From Bog-950 sp046329495 (GTDB taxonomy: Bacteria; Bacteroidota; Bacteroidia; Chitinophagales; LD1), in assembly GCA_046329495.1 (NCBI GenBank), contig JAXLUO010000016.1:1-64000 (forward strand): a DNA stretch of 64,000 nt, written 5' to 3'. Of the stretch, positions 7,414 through 15,255 are shown in pieces (the first letter of the stretch is position 1; every line of letters starts with the position of its first letter). Under the pieces are notes generated by a model, which worked only from the letters and a program-made list of their open reading frames with translations, searched no databases and was not told the origin of the DNA. A program made the translations under genes and the position numbers.

Positions 7414-8103
7414 TTAGTAGCTCATTTTGCTTACTATATCTTCTTTAGAACCGATATAGGTATCTTCGTAAAACACCACTTTGCCGCTATCCAAATAATG
7501 CTTTCCTCCTATTATAGCTATTTCGCCCTTCTCAACCATTTGTTCCAGTATATAACTACGGTCGATAACTGTTTTAACCGAGCGCCGGATGTTTAGATCC
7601 GTTACGTTCTCAACAAATGTTTCGTTGGCCGAGGTGCGTAAGCTATAATCCGTGGTAACGCGTTCCTGATAAATAGCAGGCTGAATTTTAGCAAGCAATT
7701 CTGTAAGGTTGCCCATCTCCACATGGTCGCAAGCACCTTTAATGGCCCCGCAATGTGTATGGCCCAATACTACAATAAGTTTTGACCCCGCTACCTTGCA
7801 GGCAAATTCTATGCTGCCAATAATGTCGGTGTTTACCACATTACCCGCTATGCGGATAGAGAAGATATCGCCCAGGCCCTGATCAAATATCAATTCGGCC
7901 GAAGTGCGGCTATCGATACAACTTAAGATAACAGCAAAAGGCCATTGCCCGTCGCGGGTATCATTTACCTGTTGAAGCAGGTTGCGGTTTACTTTCAGAT
8001 TGCTAACAAAGCGCAGGTTGCCTTCTTTCAGCATCTCCAGTGCTTTGGCAGGTGTAATAGAAGCTTGTGTTTCGGATGTATGAGCTTTCATTTCTTTTTT
8101 CAT
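7414..8103 (-). CDS. beta-class carbonic anhydrase
   Basis: A 229-aa beta-carbonic anhydrase that interconverts CO2 and bicarbonate. The zinc and active-site residues are present: Cys-x-Asp-x-Arg in C-I-D-S-R-T (about 61-65), and His-x-x-Cys in H-T-H-C-G-A (about 116-121). G-D-I-F-S-I-R-I-A-G-N (about 78-88) is also typical. No signal peptide is present, so it should be cytoplasmic. The start at 8103 lies 1 bp past the stop of the SulP transporter gene, so the two are translationally close and form an operon. This pairing suggests coupled bicarbonate uptake and hydration. Confidence 0.93.
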   Translation of the reverse strand: MKKEMKAHTSETQASITPAKALEMLKEGNLRFVSNLKVNRNLLQQVNDTRDGQWPFAVILSCIDSRTSAELIFDQGLGDIFSIRIAGNVVNTDIIGSIEFACKVAGSKLIVVLGHTHCGAIKGACDHVEMGNLTELLAKIQPAIYQERVTTDYSLRTSANETFVENVTDLNIRRSVKTVIDRSYILEQMVEKGEIAIIGGKHYLDSGKVVFYEDTYIGSKEDIVSKMSY

Positions 8104-8104
8104 T

Positions 8105-9676
8105 TTAGTTAGATGTTACATGTGAGGAGGCCTCGATATTGTATTGATTGCGGAAGCCAACCAGCGACACTTGAATATTTTTATCCTTTGACCCAATATT
8201 TAAAAAATCTTTTATCAACTCAACCACGTCATGGTCGATATATACACTGTTGGCAGCATTTATAACCACCTTACTGTTTTCGGGCAGGTGCCCAAGCGTT
8301 TGTTTAATAGCGGCTTTGTTTAAGAATGAGACTTCCTGTGCCAGATCGATATGTATGGTCTCTCCCTGGTGGTGCTGTTCTTTTTTAAAGAAGTAGGCCA
8401 CACGCATATTGGTACGCAGGATATAGAACATACTAACGGCCAAACCTATCCCCACGCCTTTCAGCAAGTCGGTAAAAACTACTGCAACTACCGTTACAAT
8501 AAAAGGCACAAACTGAAACTTGCCATTGCTCCACATATGCTTAAACACCGCAGGGCTTGCAAGTTTGTAACCAATTAAAATAAGTATCGCCGCTAAACAA
8601 GCCAGCGGAATTTTATTCAATAGCATGGGCACAGACACAACCGCCAGTAACAAAAACAACCCGTGAAAAATGGTAGCCAGTTTGGTTTTAGCACCGGAGT
8701 TAACATTGGCCGAAGTGCGCACAATTACAGAGGTCATAGGAATACCCCCTAACATGCCGCTAAGCATATTACCAATGCCCTGAGCTTTCAACTCCATATT
8801 ACTGTTGGTATAGCGTTTTAGCGGATCCATTTTATCGGCAGCCTCAATACACAACAGGGTTTCGATGCTGGCAACAGCTGCAATGGTTGCGGCCAATATC
8901 CAAACCTGAGGATTAGAAATGGCGCTAAAGTCCGGCATAGAGAATTGACCGATAAAAGCACTAAAGGAATCGGGCACCGGCAAGTTAACAAGGTGCTCCT
9001 GTGCAATAGCTAATTTGGAACCGGCGGCTTTAAATGCCTCGTTAATAAGTACGCCAACAATTACAGCCACCAGTGCACCCGGCACGGCTTTTAGCTTTTT
9101 AAGGGCGGGCACATTATTCCAGGCCAGCAAAATGCCTATCGAGATAAGGGTAATGATAATTGCACCCGGATGCGAAAAATTGATGGCATCAATAACGGCA
9201 GAGAACGTGTTATGGCCTGTGCCTTTTTCAATAAAGAAAAAGTCGCCTTCATTATCTGCATCATATCCTATAGCATGCGGTAATTGCTTAAGTATAATAA
9301 TTATACCTATTGCGGTTAGCATGCCCTCAATAACGTTAGAAGGCAGGTAATTTGAAATAGTGCCGGCACGGGCCAAGCCCAATAAAATTTGAAAAGCGCC
9401 TGCCAGCACAACTGCCAACAAAAAAACCTCATACGAACCCAGTGAGGTTATTGCTGCTACCAATATTGCCGTTAAGCCTGCCGCAGGGCCCGAAACACTT
9501 AACTGCGAATTGCTGAAAAAGCCTACTACCAGGCCGCCAATAACACCTGCTATAATACCGGCAAAGAGCGGGGCACCGCTGGCCAATGCAATGCCCAAAC
9601 ACAGGGGTAAGGCTACTAAAAATACTACTAACCCGGCTAACAGGTCTGTTTTAAAAAATCGAAAATCAAGTTTCAT
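8105..9676 (-). CDS. SulP-family anion transporter (probable bicarbonate transporter)
   Basis: A 523-aa SulP permease. The ATG at 9676 (M-K-L-D-F-R-F-F-K-T-D) is preferred over the frame's first ATG at 9712, because family members begin shortly before the first membrane segment. There are about 10-12 hydrophobic segments, with the family signature near the N-terminus (G-L-V-V-F-L-V-A-L-P-L-C-L-G-I-A). A short C-terminal STAS domain (about 430-520) contains V-V-I-N-A-A-N-S-V-Y-I-D-H-D-V. SulP proteins move sulfate, bicarbonate or chloride. Being followed directly by a carbonic anhydrase gene argues for bicarbonate. It acts in the inner membrane. Confidence 0.9.
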   Translation of the reverse strand: MKLDFRFFKTDLLAGLVVFLVALPLCLGIALASGAPLFAGIIAGVIGGLVVGFFSNSQLSVSGPAAGLTAILVAAITSLGSYEVFLLAVVLAGAFQILLGLARAGTISNYLPSNVIEGMLTAIGIIIILKQLPHAIGYDADNEGDFFFIEKGTGHNTFSAVIDAINFSHPGAIIITLISIGILLAWNNVPALKKLKAVPGALVAVIVGVLINEAFKAAGSKLAIAQEHLVNLPVPDSFSAFIGQFSMPDFSAISNPQVWILAATIAAVASIETLLCIEAADKMDPLKRYTNSNMELKAQGIGNMLSGMLGGIPMTSVIVRTSANVNSGAKTKLATIFHGLFLLLAVVSVPMLLNKIPLACLAAILILIGYKLASPAVFKHMWSNGKFQFVPFIVTVVAVVFTDLLKGVGIGLAVSMFYILRTNMRVAYFFKKEQHHQGETIHIDLAQEVSFLNKAAIKQTLGHLPENSKVVINAANSVYIDHDVVELIKDFLNIGSKDKNIQVSLVGFRNQYNIEASSHVTSN

Positions 9677-9742
9677 TTGTTCTTTCTTGGGTTTAAAATT
9701 GTAACACTTCAACGCATCACCTTACGGCAACAACAGTTGAAC

Positions 9743-9781
9743 AACATTGCCCTACGGCAATGTTCAAACGCAATGCGTTTG
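9743..9781 (-). other. two adjacent hairpins upstream of the SulP gene
   Basis: AACATTGCC (9743-9751) pairs perfectly with GGCAATGTT (9756-9764). CAAACGC (9765-9771) pairs with GCGTTTG (9775-9781). They lie between the upstream minus-strand ORF (stop at 9793) and SulP. Neither has a T-tract, so they could be a leader structure, an inefficient terminator or a processing site. Confidence 0.45.
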
Positions 9782-9792
9782 CTAAACACGTT

Positions 9793-10116
9793 TTAAACCT
9801 TCGAATCGGGAGGCGGGGTTGGTAATTCTGCCCAGAACTGATGATAGAGCGCAGATTGCTTTTGTGCAAGCAAAATACAGGATACGAAATTATGAAAGGC
9901 TACCGGTTGCAGGATAGGAACCAATTGCCCGATTGTTTCATCGGGAAGATTATCTTCCTTCGATTCTTTTTCCTTTTTGCTTTCCTCCTCGGTCATACTC
10001 ATCATGCCTACAAAAGCTGAAGAATCCTTTGCGCAGGCTGATAGCAGTTGGGTTACCCCAATACAATGGAACAGGATGATAAGCGATACTAAAAAGCGCA
10101 AAAAGGCTTTTGCCAT
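9793..10116 (-). CDS. hypothetical protein with signal peptide
   Basis: A 107-aa protein. A hydrophobic N-terminus (about 6-27) ends in a Cys-containing segment, Q-L-L-S-A-C-A-K, which might be a weak lipobox. A highly charged stretch rich in Glu/Lys/Ser (about 42-56) follows, then a hydrophobic patch and a Pro-rich tail (L-P-T-P-P-P-D-S). The family is not recognised. It lies upstream of the SulP/carbonic anhydrase operon on the same strand, but two hairpins separate them. Confidence 0.6.
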   Translation of the reverse strand: MAKAFLRFLVSLIILFHCIGVTQLLSACAKDSSAFVGMMSMTEEESKKEKESKEDNLPDETIGQLVPILQPVAFHNFVSCILLAQKQSALYHQFWAELPTPPPDSKV

Positions 10117-10244
10117 ACCACAAACTTAATACAATAGCTGAAAGCAGGTTTAAATGCCGGCTAAAAATTAGTTAACCACGCAGATTTACAAGCATTTACA
10201 ATTCTTACAATGGGCCTGGATTACTTTTTTTATAGGAAAGCCAT

Positions 10245-10260
10245 ACAAGCTGCAGCTTGT
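10245..10260. promoter_or_regulatory. perfect 16-bp palindrome
   Basis: ACAAGCTGCAGCTTGT is its own reverse complement. It lies in the 225-bp gap between divergent genes, about 65 bp upstream of the -7 box of the TPR gene, so it is a candidate operator for either side. Confidence 0.4.
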
Positions 10261-10324
10261 TCGATTCATGCTTATTTATGATTTTAATCGTACGTTGTAG
10301 AATTACGCTAAGGTTAATTTCAAT

Positions 10325-10332
10325 TATTTTTG
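10325..10332 (+). promoter_or_regulatory. -7 box TATTTTTG of TPR gene
   Basis: Matches the Bacteroidota TAnnTTTG consensus 9 nt before the ATG at 10342. This rules against the TTG at 10330 as start codon. No clear -33 element is visible at the usual distance. Confidence 0.5.
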
Positions 10333-10341
10333 CAGCGAACT

Positions 10342-11262
10342 ATGCATAGAGATAGAATACTAAAAATGCTTTACAGTAACCGCGAATTAATACAGCGGAA
10401 TACACGTGAGGCCATTGAAGACCTGCATACTTTAAAACGGGATTATGCCCATGTTACCGATGAAGAGGTACTACTAAACTTTGCTTATAACAACAGTTTA
10501 GTGGAGATGATTTTTCATTCCGATCATCAGCGCTCTATTGATATTTCACTACAGGCGTTGGAACAATTCCCCGAAACGCCACATTATGCAATTGTTGCCT
10601 GGCACAACTGGTTAATAGGCCATAACTACGCCATATGGGGTAAGCACGGGCAGGCAGAAGAGCATTTAAAAAAAGCATTAGCCCTGGTAGAACACGATAA
10701 CACCTTTACCGGCCTGATGATGAAAAGCGACTGTTATCACATACTGGCCATGAACAATGAACTGGCAGGTTTGGGCAGCAATAAATCGATGAACTATCTA
10801 AAACTGGGCCTGGATATTTTACCGGAGAAAAAAACAGAAGTTCGTCGTGCCAATCTTTTAATGGGTATGGGCAACATATGCCTGAATACCGATAAACTTG
10901 CTGAAGCACTGGAATATTACCACGAAGCAGCATTAACCTACGAGCATCATTACGACTTGCCTAATATGGCAGCTGCTTATAGTAATATAGGCACCTGCTA
11001 TATAAAGCTGAACGAACTGGCCCAGGCTGAAACCTTCCTGCAAAGATCGCTGGACTTGCGCCTGCGTTTCGGCTCCCCTGAACACATCAGCATATCCTAC
11101 TATAATCTTGCCATTGTTTACCGCGATAAAGGGGATTATAAAACAGCCGAAAGCCTGTTGCTAAAGAGTAAAGAGATTTTAAAACGCAGCGGCAGCATTC
11201 CTTATATGGAGATGACGCAAACGATGCTGCAAGAGGTGCAGGCGCTGATGAATAAAACATAG
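10342..11262 (+). CDS. tetratricopeptide-repeat protein
   Basis: A 306-aa cytoplasmic-looking protein (no signal peptide) built of helical TPR units. The clearest lie at about 165-285: A-N-L-L-M-G-M-G-N-I-C, A-A-A-Y-S-N-I-G-T-C-Y and S-Y-Y-N-L-A-I-V-Y, each followed by A-x-x-x-Y/F. The TPR pattern and length resemble the sensor half of the TPR histidine kinase at 23662, but no effector domain follows. It probably serves as a protein-interaction scaffold. The partner is unknown. The ATG at 10342 is chosen because a -7 box overlaps the alternative TTG start. Confidence 0.8.
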   Translation: MHRDRILKMLYSNRELIQRNTREAIEDLHTLKRDYAHVTDEEVLLNFAYNNSLVEMIFHSDHQRSIDISLQALEQFPETPHYAIVAWHNWLIGHNYAIWGKHGQAEEHLKKALALVEHDNTFTGLMMKSDCYHILAMNNELAGLGSNKSMNYLKLGLDILPEKKTEVRRANLLMGMGNICLNTDKLAEALEYYHEAALTYEHHYDLPNMAAAYSNIGTCYIKLNELAQAETFLQRSLDLRLRFGSPEHISISYYNLAIVYRDKGDYKTAESLLLKSKEILKRSGSIPYMEMTQTMLQEVQALMNKT

Positions 11263-11267
11263 CATGC

Positions 11268-11663
11268 TTAACGGGCCGTTATTACTGTTCCGCTTGCATT
11301 TATTTCAACAATGGTAGTGGCCGGCTTAATGTCGGCACAGCTTAAAGCTTTCTTTTCGGCCGTCATAATACAAACTACATCGCCTGTTTTAAGGTAAACC
11401 ACATTGTTACTGCGCCCTCCCAAGGTTCTGAGGTCGGGATTTCGTATACCTTCTTTACTTCCGGCAAATACGGCCACATTGGTTTCGGCCAGGTTTTTTA
11501 AGGTAATGGTCACTTCTACCTTGGGGGCAGGTGCTGTTTGCCGCTTAACCGGTGCACTTTTACCTGAATTTTTAGGAGGATTTTTACCGTTCGTAGTTTG
11601 CGCTTGTAACTGAATGCTTAACAGTATTAGTATAAAAGTCATCGCCTTGCTCCAATTTTTCAT
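11268..11663 (-). CDS. hypothetical secreted protein
   Basis: A 131-aa protein with a signal peptide (M-K-N-W-S-K-A-M-T-F-I-L-I-L-L-S-I-Q-L-Q-A-Q, cleavage after the AQ region). A Pro/Lys/Ser-rich linker (about 25-48) follows, then a compact beta-rich domain (about 49-131) with one pair of cysteines (C-I-M-T and S-C-A-D). The family is not recognised. It converges with the TPR gene, with only 5 bp between stops, and lies upstream of no obvious partner. Confidence 0.65.
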   Translation of the reverse strand: MKNWSKAMTFILILLSIQLQAQTTNGKNPPKNSGKSAPVKRQTAPAPKVEVTITLKNLAETNVAVFAGSKEGIRNPDLRTLGGRSNNVVYLKTGDVVCIMTAEKKALSCADIKPATTIVEINASGTVITAR

Positions 11664-11717
11664 AACCCTTGGTTTATGATATAACGGATGATAGTGGCAA
11701 TGCGTACGTTGTGAAGC

Positions 11718-14135
11718 TTAACGCCCTTTACCGCCTCCGCCTAAACGCTCATTTCCGCCTTTATCTTCGCGCTTTAAACTTTGCTTGTTACCAAACAGGT
11801 AGGAAAGCGTAATGGTTACATGCCTGCTTAAACTTTGCCAGCTTCCATCCGTTTGCAGGTTATTATTGTTAACGGTCCAGTGCCATTTCATGGTATTCAA
11901 CAAGTTATTACCGGCTATGGAAACCGTAAACTTATCCTTAAAGAAGGATTTGCGCAAACTGGCATTTAACATGCCTACCGGATAAATTAAGCCTTGAGAC
12001 TGTACTCCCTTACTATTGAACCATCCGTTTATTTCAAGCGAAGCATTCTTCCAGAATTTAAAGCTGGTAGAGGCCCACAAACTATATTGCGAGCCGTTGA
12101 TTGGTGCCAGGTTAATTCCCTGCTTGTAACTATAAGCGTTGTACGAATAACTGTGGTTCATCTGCAGGTCCCACCACTTGGTTAACTGCAATCGGAAATA
12201 AAAATTAATGGCTATAGTTTTGCTGTCGGCACCATTAATATTTCCTCCACGGGTTATGCGGTTGCTATCTACCCGGCTCGATTCGATAAAACCACCTGTT
12301 TGCCAATTGCCTACTGCCTCTACTACAAACATATGCTGCTTAACCATGGCCGAATAACTGAGGCTGAGGATGTGTGAAAACGATGGCTGCAGATAGGGAT
12401 TACCCTGCCAGGTACTGTATTGATCGATATAGGCTACCGTATTATTAATTTGCCGGAACTCAGGCCGTTGTATGCGGCGGCTATAGCGTATGCCTATGCT
12501 GTGCATCTCCTTAAAGTTAGCTTCCAGCGAAGCACTGGGGAAGAAGCTAATGTAATTACGGTTGGTGGTATTGTTGGTGCTGCGTATATACGTATGTTCG
12601 GCACGCAATCCGGCACTCCATGTAAGCAACTGTTTATATCCACCGTTATAAATACCGTATACCGCGCTTATGTTTTCAATATACTTAAAGTTATTACTCA
12701 ACAAACTATCGTGGTTCTCAACCCCTGCCACGGTGCGGTAGGCATCAAAAGCATTTTCATTCAACGTAGCTTCGTCCTTCACTCCGGCCTCAATTTTATG
12801 TCCTTCCAGTTTCTTAAAAGGATATACGTAATCAAGTTGTGCAATAACGTTATGGATATTATTGCGCGAATCGGTACGGCGTAATAAACTATTTACTTCA
12901 CTGTAGTTTCCTGCCGAGTCGTAAGCATTGGAAATAAGCGGAGCATTGTTCTGGCCTTGTACATAACTGTAAATTACTGCAGCGCTGATTTCATTGCCCG
13001 TAGTATCAAACTTATGGGACAAAGAAAGTTCATTACTAATCGATCCGTTCTTACCCCGTTCGTCATCTGTTGAAATATAAGAATTGATCAACTGACGATA
13101 AAGATTGCGATTGTAAGATTCGGAACGACTAAACCACCTGTTAACCGAATAGTCGCCACTAAGCGTGTAGGTAAAACTTGTTTTATCATTAATAGTGTAA
13201 TCGAACCCGGTTTTCAGCGTAGCGTTGGTGCGATTTTCCTTGCTTTTGCTATTCAGGTCATAATAGGTTACAGTATCATTTACACCAATCTTACGGCTTT
13301 CGATATAGCGGTTATTCATACCCACATAGTTCACCGAAAAATCAGCGAATACATTTATTTTATCCTTCCGGTAGTTAATGGCACCGGTGCCGCTATACCG
13401 GTTAAGGATACCATAAGCTGCAGAGATGTTTGCATTTAAACCATCCGCACGGCCTTTCTTTAGCTTAATATTAACGATACCCGCATTTCCTTCCGCATCG
13501 TATTTAGCAGATGGATTAGTGATCAGTTCAATTGCTTCAATGGCATTAGCCGGAATTGATTTTAAAAATGCCGCCAGGTTATTTTCGGCCATGGCATTAG
13601 GTTTGCCATCCACCAATATCTTAACGCCTTGTTTGCCTACTATTGAAATATTGCCTTTTTGGTCAACACTAACACCGGGCATATTGCGCAACACATCTTC
13701 TGCATTACCGGTTTGGCTGGTGGGGCTTTCGGCCACATGAAATACGGTTTTTTCGCTATTGCGTGTAATCACTGCTTTTTGCGCTGTAACAACCGCCTCG
13801 CCAAGGGCCTGCGACACTACGCTCATGGGTACGTTTCCAAGATGCTTGTCGCCCTGTACCTGCAGGGCAACGCGTTTAGTAGTATACCCCACTAACGAAA
13901 AAATTAATTCGTATTCACCTGCAGCCAGGTTCTTAATTTCAAATGCCCCTTTTGCATCGGTGGTAGAAGTAGTTAAAACCTGTTCGCTTGCTTTTTGTTT
14001 AACGGCCACTAAAACAAACTCCACCGGTTTTTGTGTAATTGAATCACCAACCACACCATCAACGGTATAGAAATCTTGAGCTCGGGCAAAAAATGTTATA
14101 ATTAAAAGCGCTGCTAACGCTAATAGTTTTACCAT
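11718..14135 (-). CDS. TonB-dependent receptor / outer membrane beta-barrel protein
   Basis: An 805-aa outer-membrane protein. After a signal peptide (1-19, ending F-F-A-R-A-Q) comes a CarboxypepD_reg-like domain (about 22-108). A TonB plug follows (about 125-228, with V-L-R-N-M-P-G-V-S-V-D and I-L-V-D-G-K-P-N), then a long beta-barrel of the 'outer membrane beta-barrel family' (OMP_b-brl_3) type. The C-terminus ends in a Gly/Lys/Arg-rich tail (G-G-G-G-K-G-R) after the last strand, a common feature of this subfamily. There is no SusD-like partner. Many members are siderophore or peptide receptors, but the substrate here cannot be deduced. Confidence 0.88.
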   Translation of the reverse strand: MVKLLALAALLIITFFARAQDFYTVDGVVGDSITQKPVEFVLVAVKQKASEQVLTTSTTDAKGAFEIKNLAAGEYELIFSLVGYTTKRVALQVQGDKHLGNVPMSVVSQALGEAVVTAQKAVITRNSEKTVFHVAESPTSQTGNAEDVLRNMPGVSVDQKGNISIVGKQGVKILVDGKPNAMAENNLAAFLKSIPANAIEAIELITNPSAKYDAEGNAGIVNIKLKKGRADGLNANISAAYGILNRYSGTGAINYRKDKINVFADFSVNYVGMNNRYIESRKIGVNDTVTYYDLNSKSKENRTNATLKTGFDYTINDKTSFTYTLSGDYSVNRWFSRSESYNRNLYRQLINSYISTDDERGKNGSISNELSLSHKFDTTGNEISAAVIYSYVQGQNNAPLISNAYDSAGNYSEVNSLLRRTDSRNNIHNVIAQLDYVYPFKKLEGHKIEAGVKDEATLNENAFDAYRTVAGVENHDSLLSNNFKYIENISAVYGIYNGGYKQLLTWSAGLRAEHTYIRSTNNTTNRNYISFFPSASLEANFKEMHSIGIRYSRRIQRPEFRQINNTVAYIDQYSTWQGNPYLQPSFSHILSLSYSAMVKQHMFVVEAVGNWQTGGFIESSRVDSNRITRGGNINGADSKTIAINFYFRLQLTKWWDLQMNHSYSYNAYSYKQGINLAPINGSQYSLWASTSFKFWKNASLEINGWFNSKGVQSQGLIYPVGMLNASLRKSFFKDKFTVSIAGNNLLNTMKWHWTVNNNNLQTDGSWQSLSRHVTITLSYLFGNKQSLKREDKGGNERLGGGGKGR

Positions 14136-14306
14136 ATATTGTTTTTAAATAACGCCGGGCTAAAAATAACACGCTGGTATTTTTAATCACCTGGCTGGTG
14201 GTTAACGATAAGTTAAACCACCGCAAACGGGTTACGTTTATTATAATTCCAATCGCTGAAAATTGGAGCAAAAACCGGGAGGTGCAAATCTAATGCTTTT
14301 GCTGAA

Positions 14307-15185
14307 TCACCGTATCAAAAGGCTTCTGCAAACTTCAATAGCCAAATTTGGATAATCGCTGATAACGCCATCAACCCCGGCTTGCTGCAATTTTTTAAGT
14401 TTATCAGCATCGTTTACCGTCCAGGGTATAACCTTTATGTGCTGCATATGGCATGCGGCAATTAGTTTTTTATTTACAAGTATAAAATTAGGACTGTATA
14501 TCGCCGGTTTAAAACCAAGGCGATTCAGATTCTTTTTCATACCATCCGCATTAAACACCAATAGTGCCAGGGTTGCTGTGGAGTCAACTTTGTGAATTAC
14601 CTGGAGGGTGCGGGGATCAAAGGATTGTATAATAGTCCGCTTTAATACACCCTTGCTTTTAACCATATCGTATAACTGCCTGGCAAATGGTTCAGGCGCG
14701 GGGTGTAATACATTATCACCATCAGGTGTACTTTTAGTTTCTATATTATAATGCACGGGCGCTAAACCATTCGCAACAATATATTTCTCAACCGTATCAA
14801 TTACTTCGCTTAGTAAGGGCTTAAAAGCAAATAGTTTTTGCTGGCCGGGAAATTTTGAATTCACAACACTACCGCAATCAATAGTACGGATGGTGCTATA
14901 GGGTAAATGATAAATGCGTTTCTCCTTACCGGCGTCATCCTTGCAATAATCGCAAATATCACAACCGATATTCGGATCGTGGCTTACCACCAGCTGCGAA
15001 TCGGCACTAACCACCACATCCATTTCAAGCGTGTTTACGCCCAGTTTCAGCGCTTCAATAAAAGCAGGTATCGTGTTCTCAGGATACAGCCCCCGGCAGC
15101 CTCTGTGGCCTTCTATATCAAAAGCGTGTTGGGCATTAATTGCCGTGTAGCAAAACAGGCCAATAAGCAGGGTATAAGGTTTCAT
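14307..15185 (-). CDS. glycerophosphodiester phosphodiesterase family protein
   Basis: A 292-aa GDPD-family enzyme, expected to hydrolyse glycerophosphodiesters to an alcohol and glycerol-3-phosphate in the periplasm. A signal peptide (1-18, ending A-I-N-A-Q) is present. The family signature follows: G-H-R-G-C-R-G-L-Y-P-E-N-T (about 26-38) with the catalytic His-Arg, E-M-D-V-V (about 54-58), and S-H-D-P-N (about 68-72) with the second catalytic His. The C-terminal W-T-V-N-D-A-D (about 255-261) and G-V-D-G-V-I-S-D-Y-P motifs are typical. Length is normal. It is a single gene, with a terminator from the upstream giant gene just before its start. Confidence 0.9.
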   Translation of the reverse strand: MKPYTLLIGLFCYTAINAQHAFDIEGHRGCRGLYPENTIPAFIEALKLGVNTLEMDVVVSADSQLVVSHDPNIGCDICDYCKDDAGKEKRIYHLPYSTIRTIDCGSVVNSKFPGQQKLFAFKPLLSEVIDTVEKYIVANGLAPVHYNIETKSTPDGDNVLHPAPEPFARQLYDMVKSKGVLKRTIIQSFDPRTLQVIHKVDSTATLALLVFNADGMKKNLNRLGFKPAIYSPNFILVNKKLIAACHMQHIKVIPWTVNDADKLKKLQQAGVDGVISDYPNLAIEVCRSLLIR

Positions 15186-15197
15186 GCATCAAAGATC

Positions 15198-15230
15198 AAA
15201 AAAAAAGCCCCCCGATTTACCGGAGGGCTT
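15198..15230 (-). terminator. terminator of the CHU_C adhesin gene
   Basis: On the minus strand AAGCCCTCCG pairs with CGGGGGGCTT across a 6-nt loop (15205-15230, one mismatch) and runs into nine Ts. It lies between the 2068-aa gene and the glycerophosphodiesterase gene. Confidence 0.8.
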
Positions 15231-15255
15231 ATTAAATAGTTGTTATCAATCGCGA

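Noticed and set aside
9015..9350. 111-aa plus-strand ORF opposite the SulP gene
   Set aside because: It is a shadow of the transporter's membrane segments; composition mirrors antisense codons.
12420..12884. 154-aa plus-strand ORF opposite the TonB-dependent receptor
   Set aside because: It is antisense to a well-supported beta-barrel gene.
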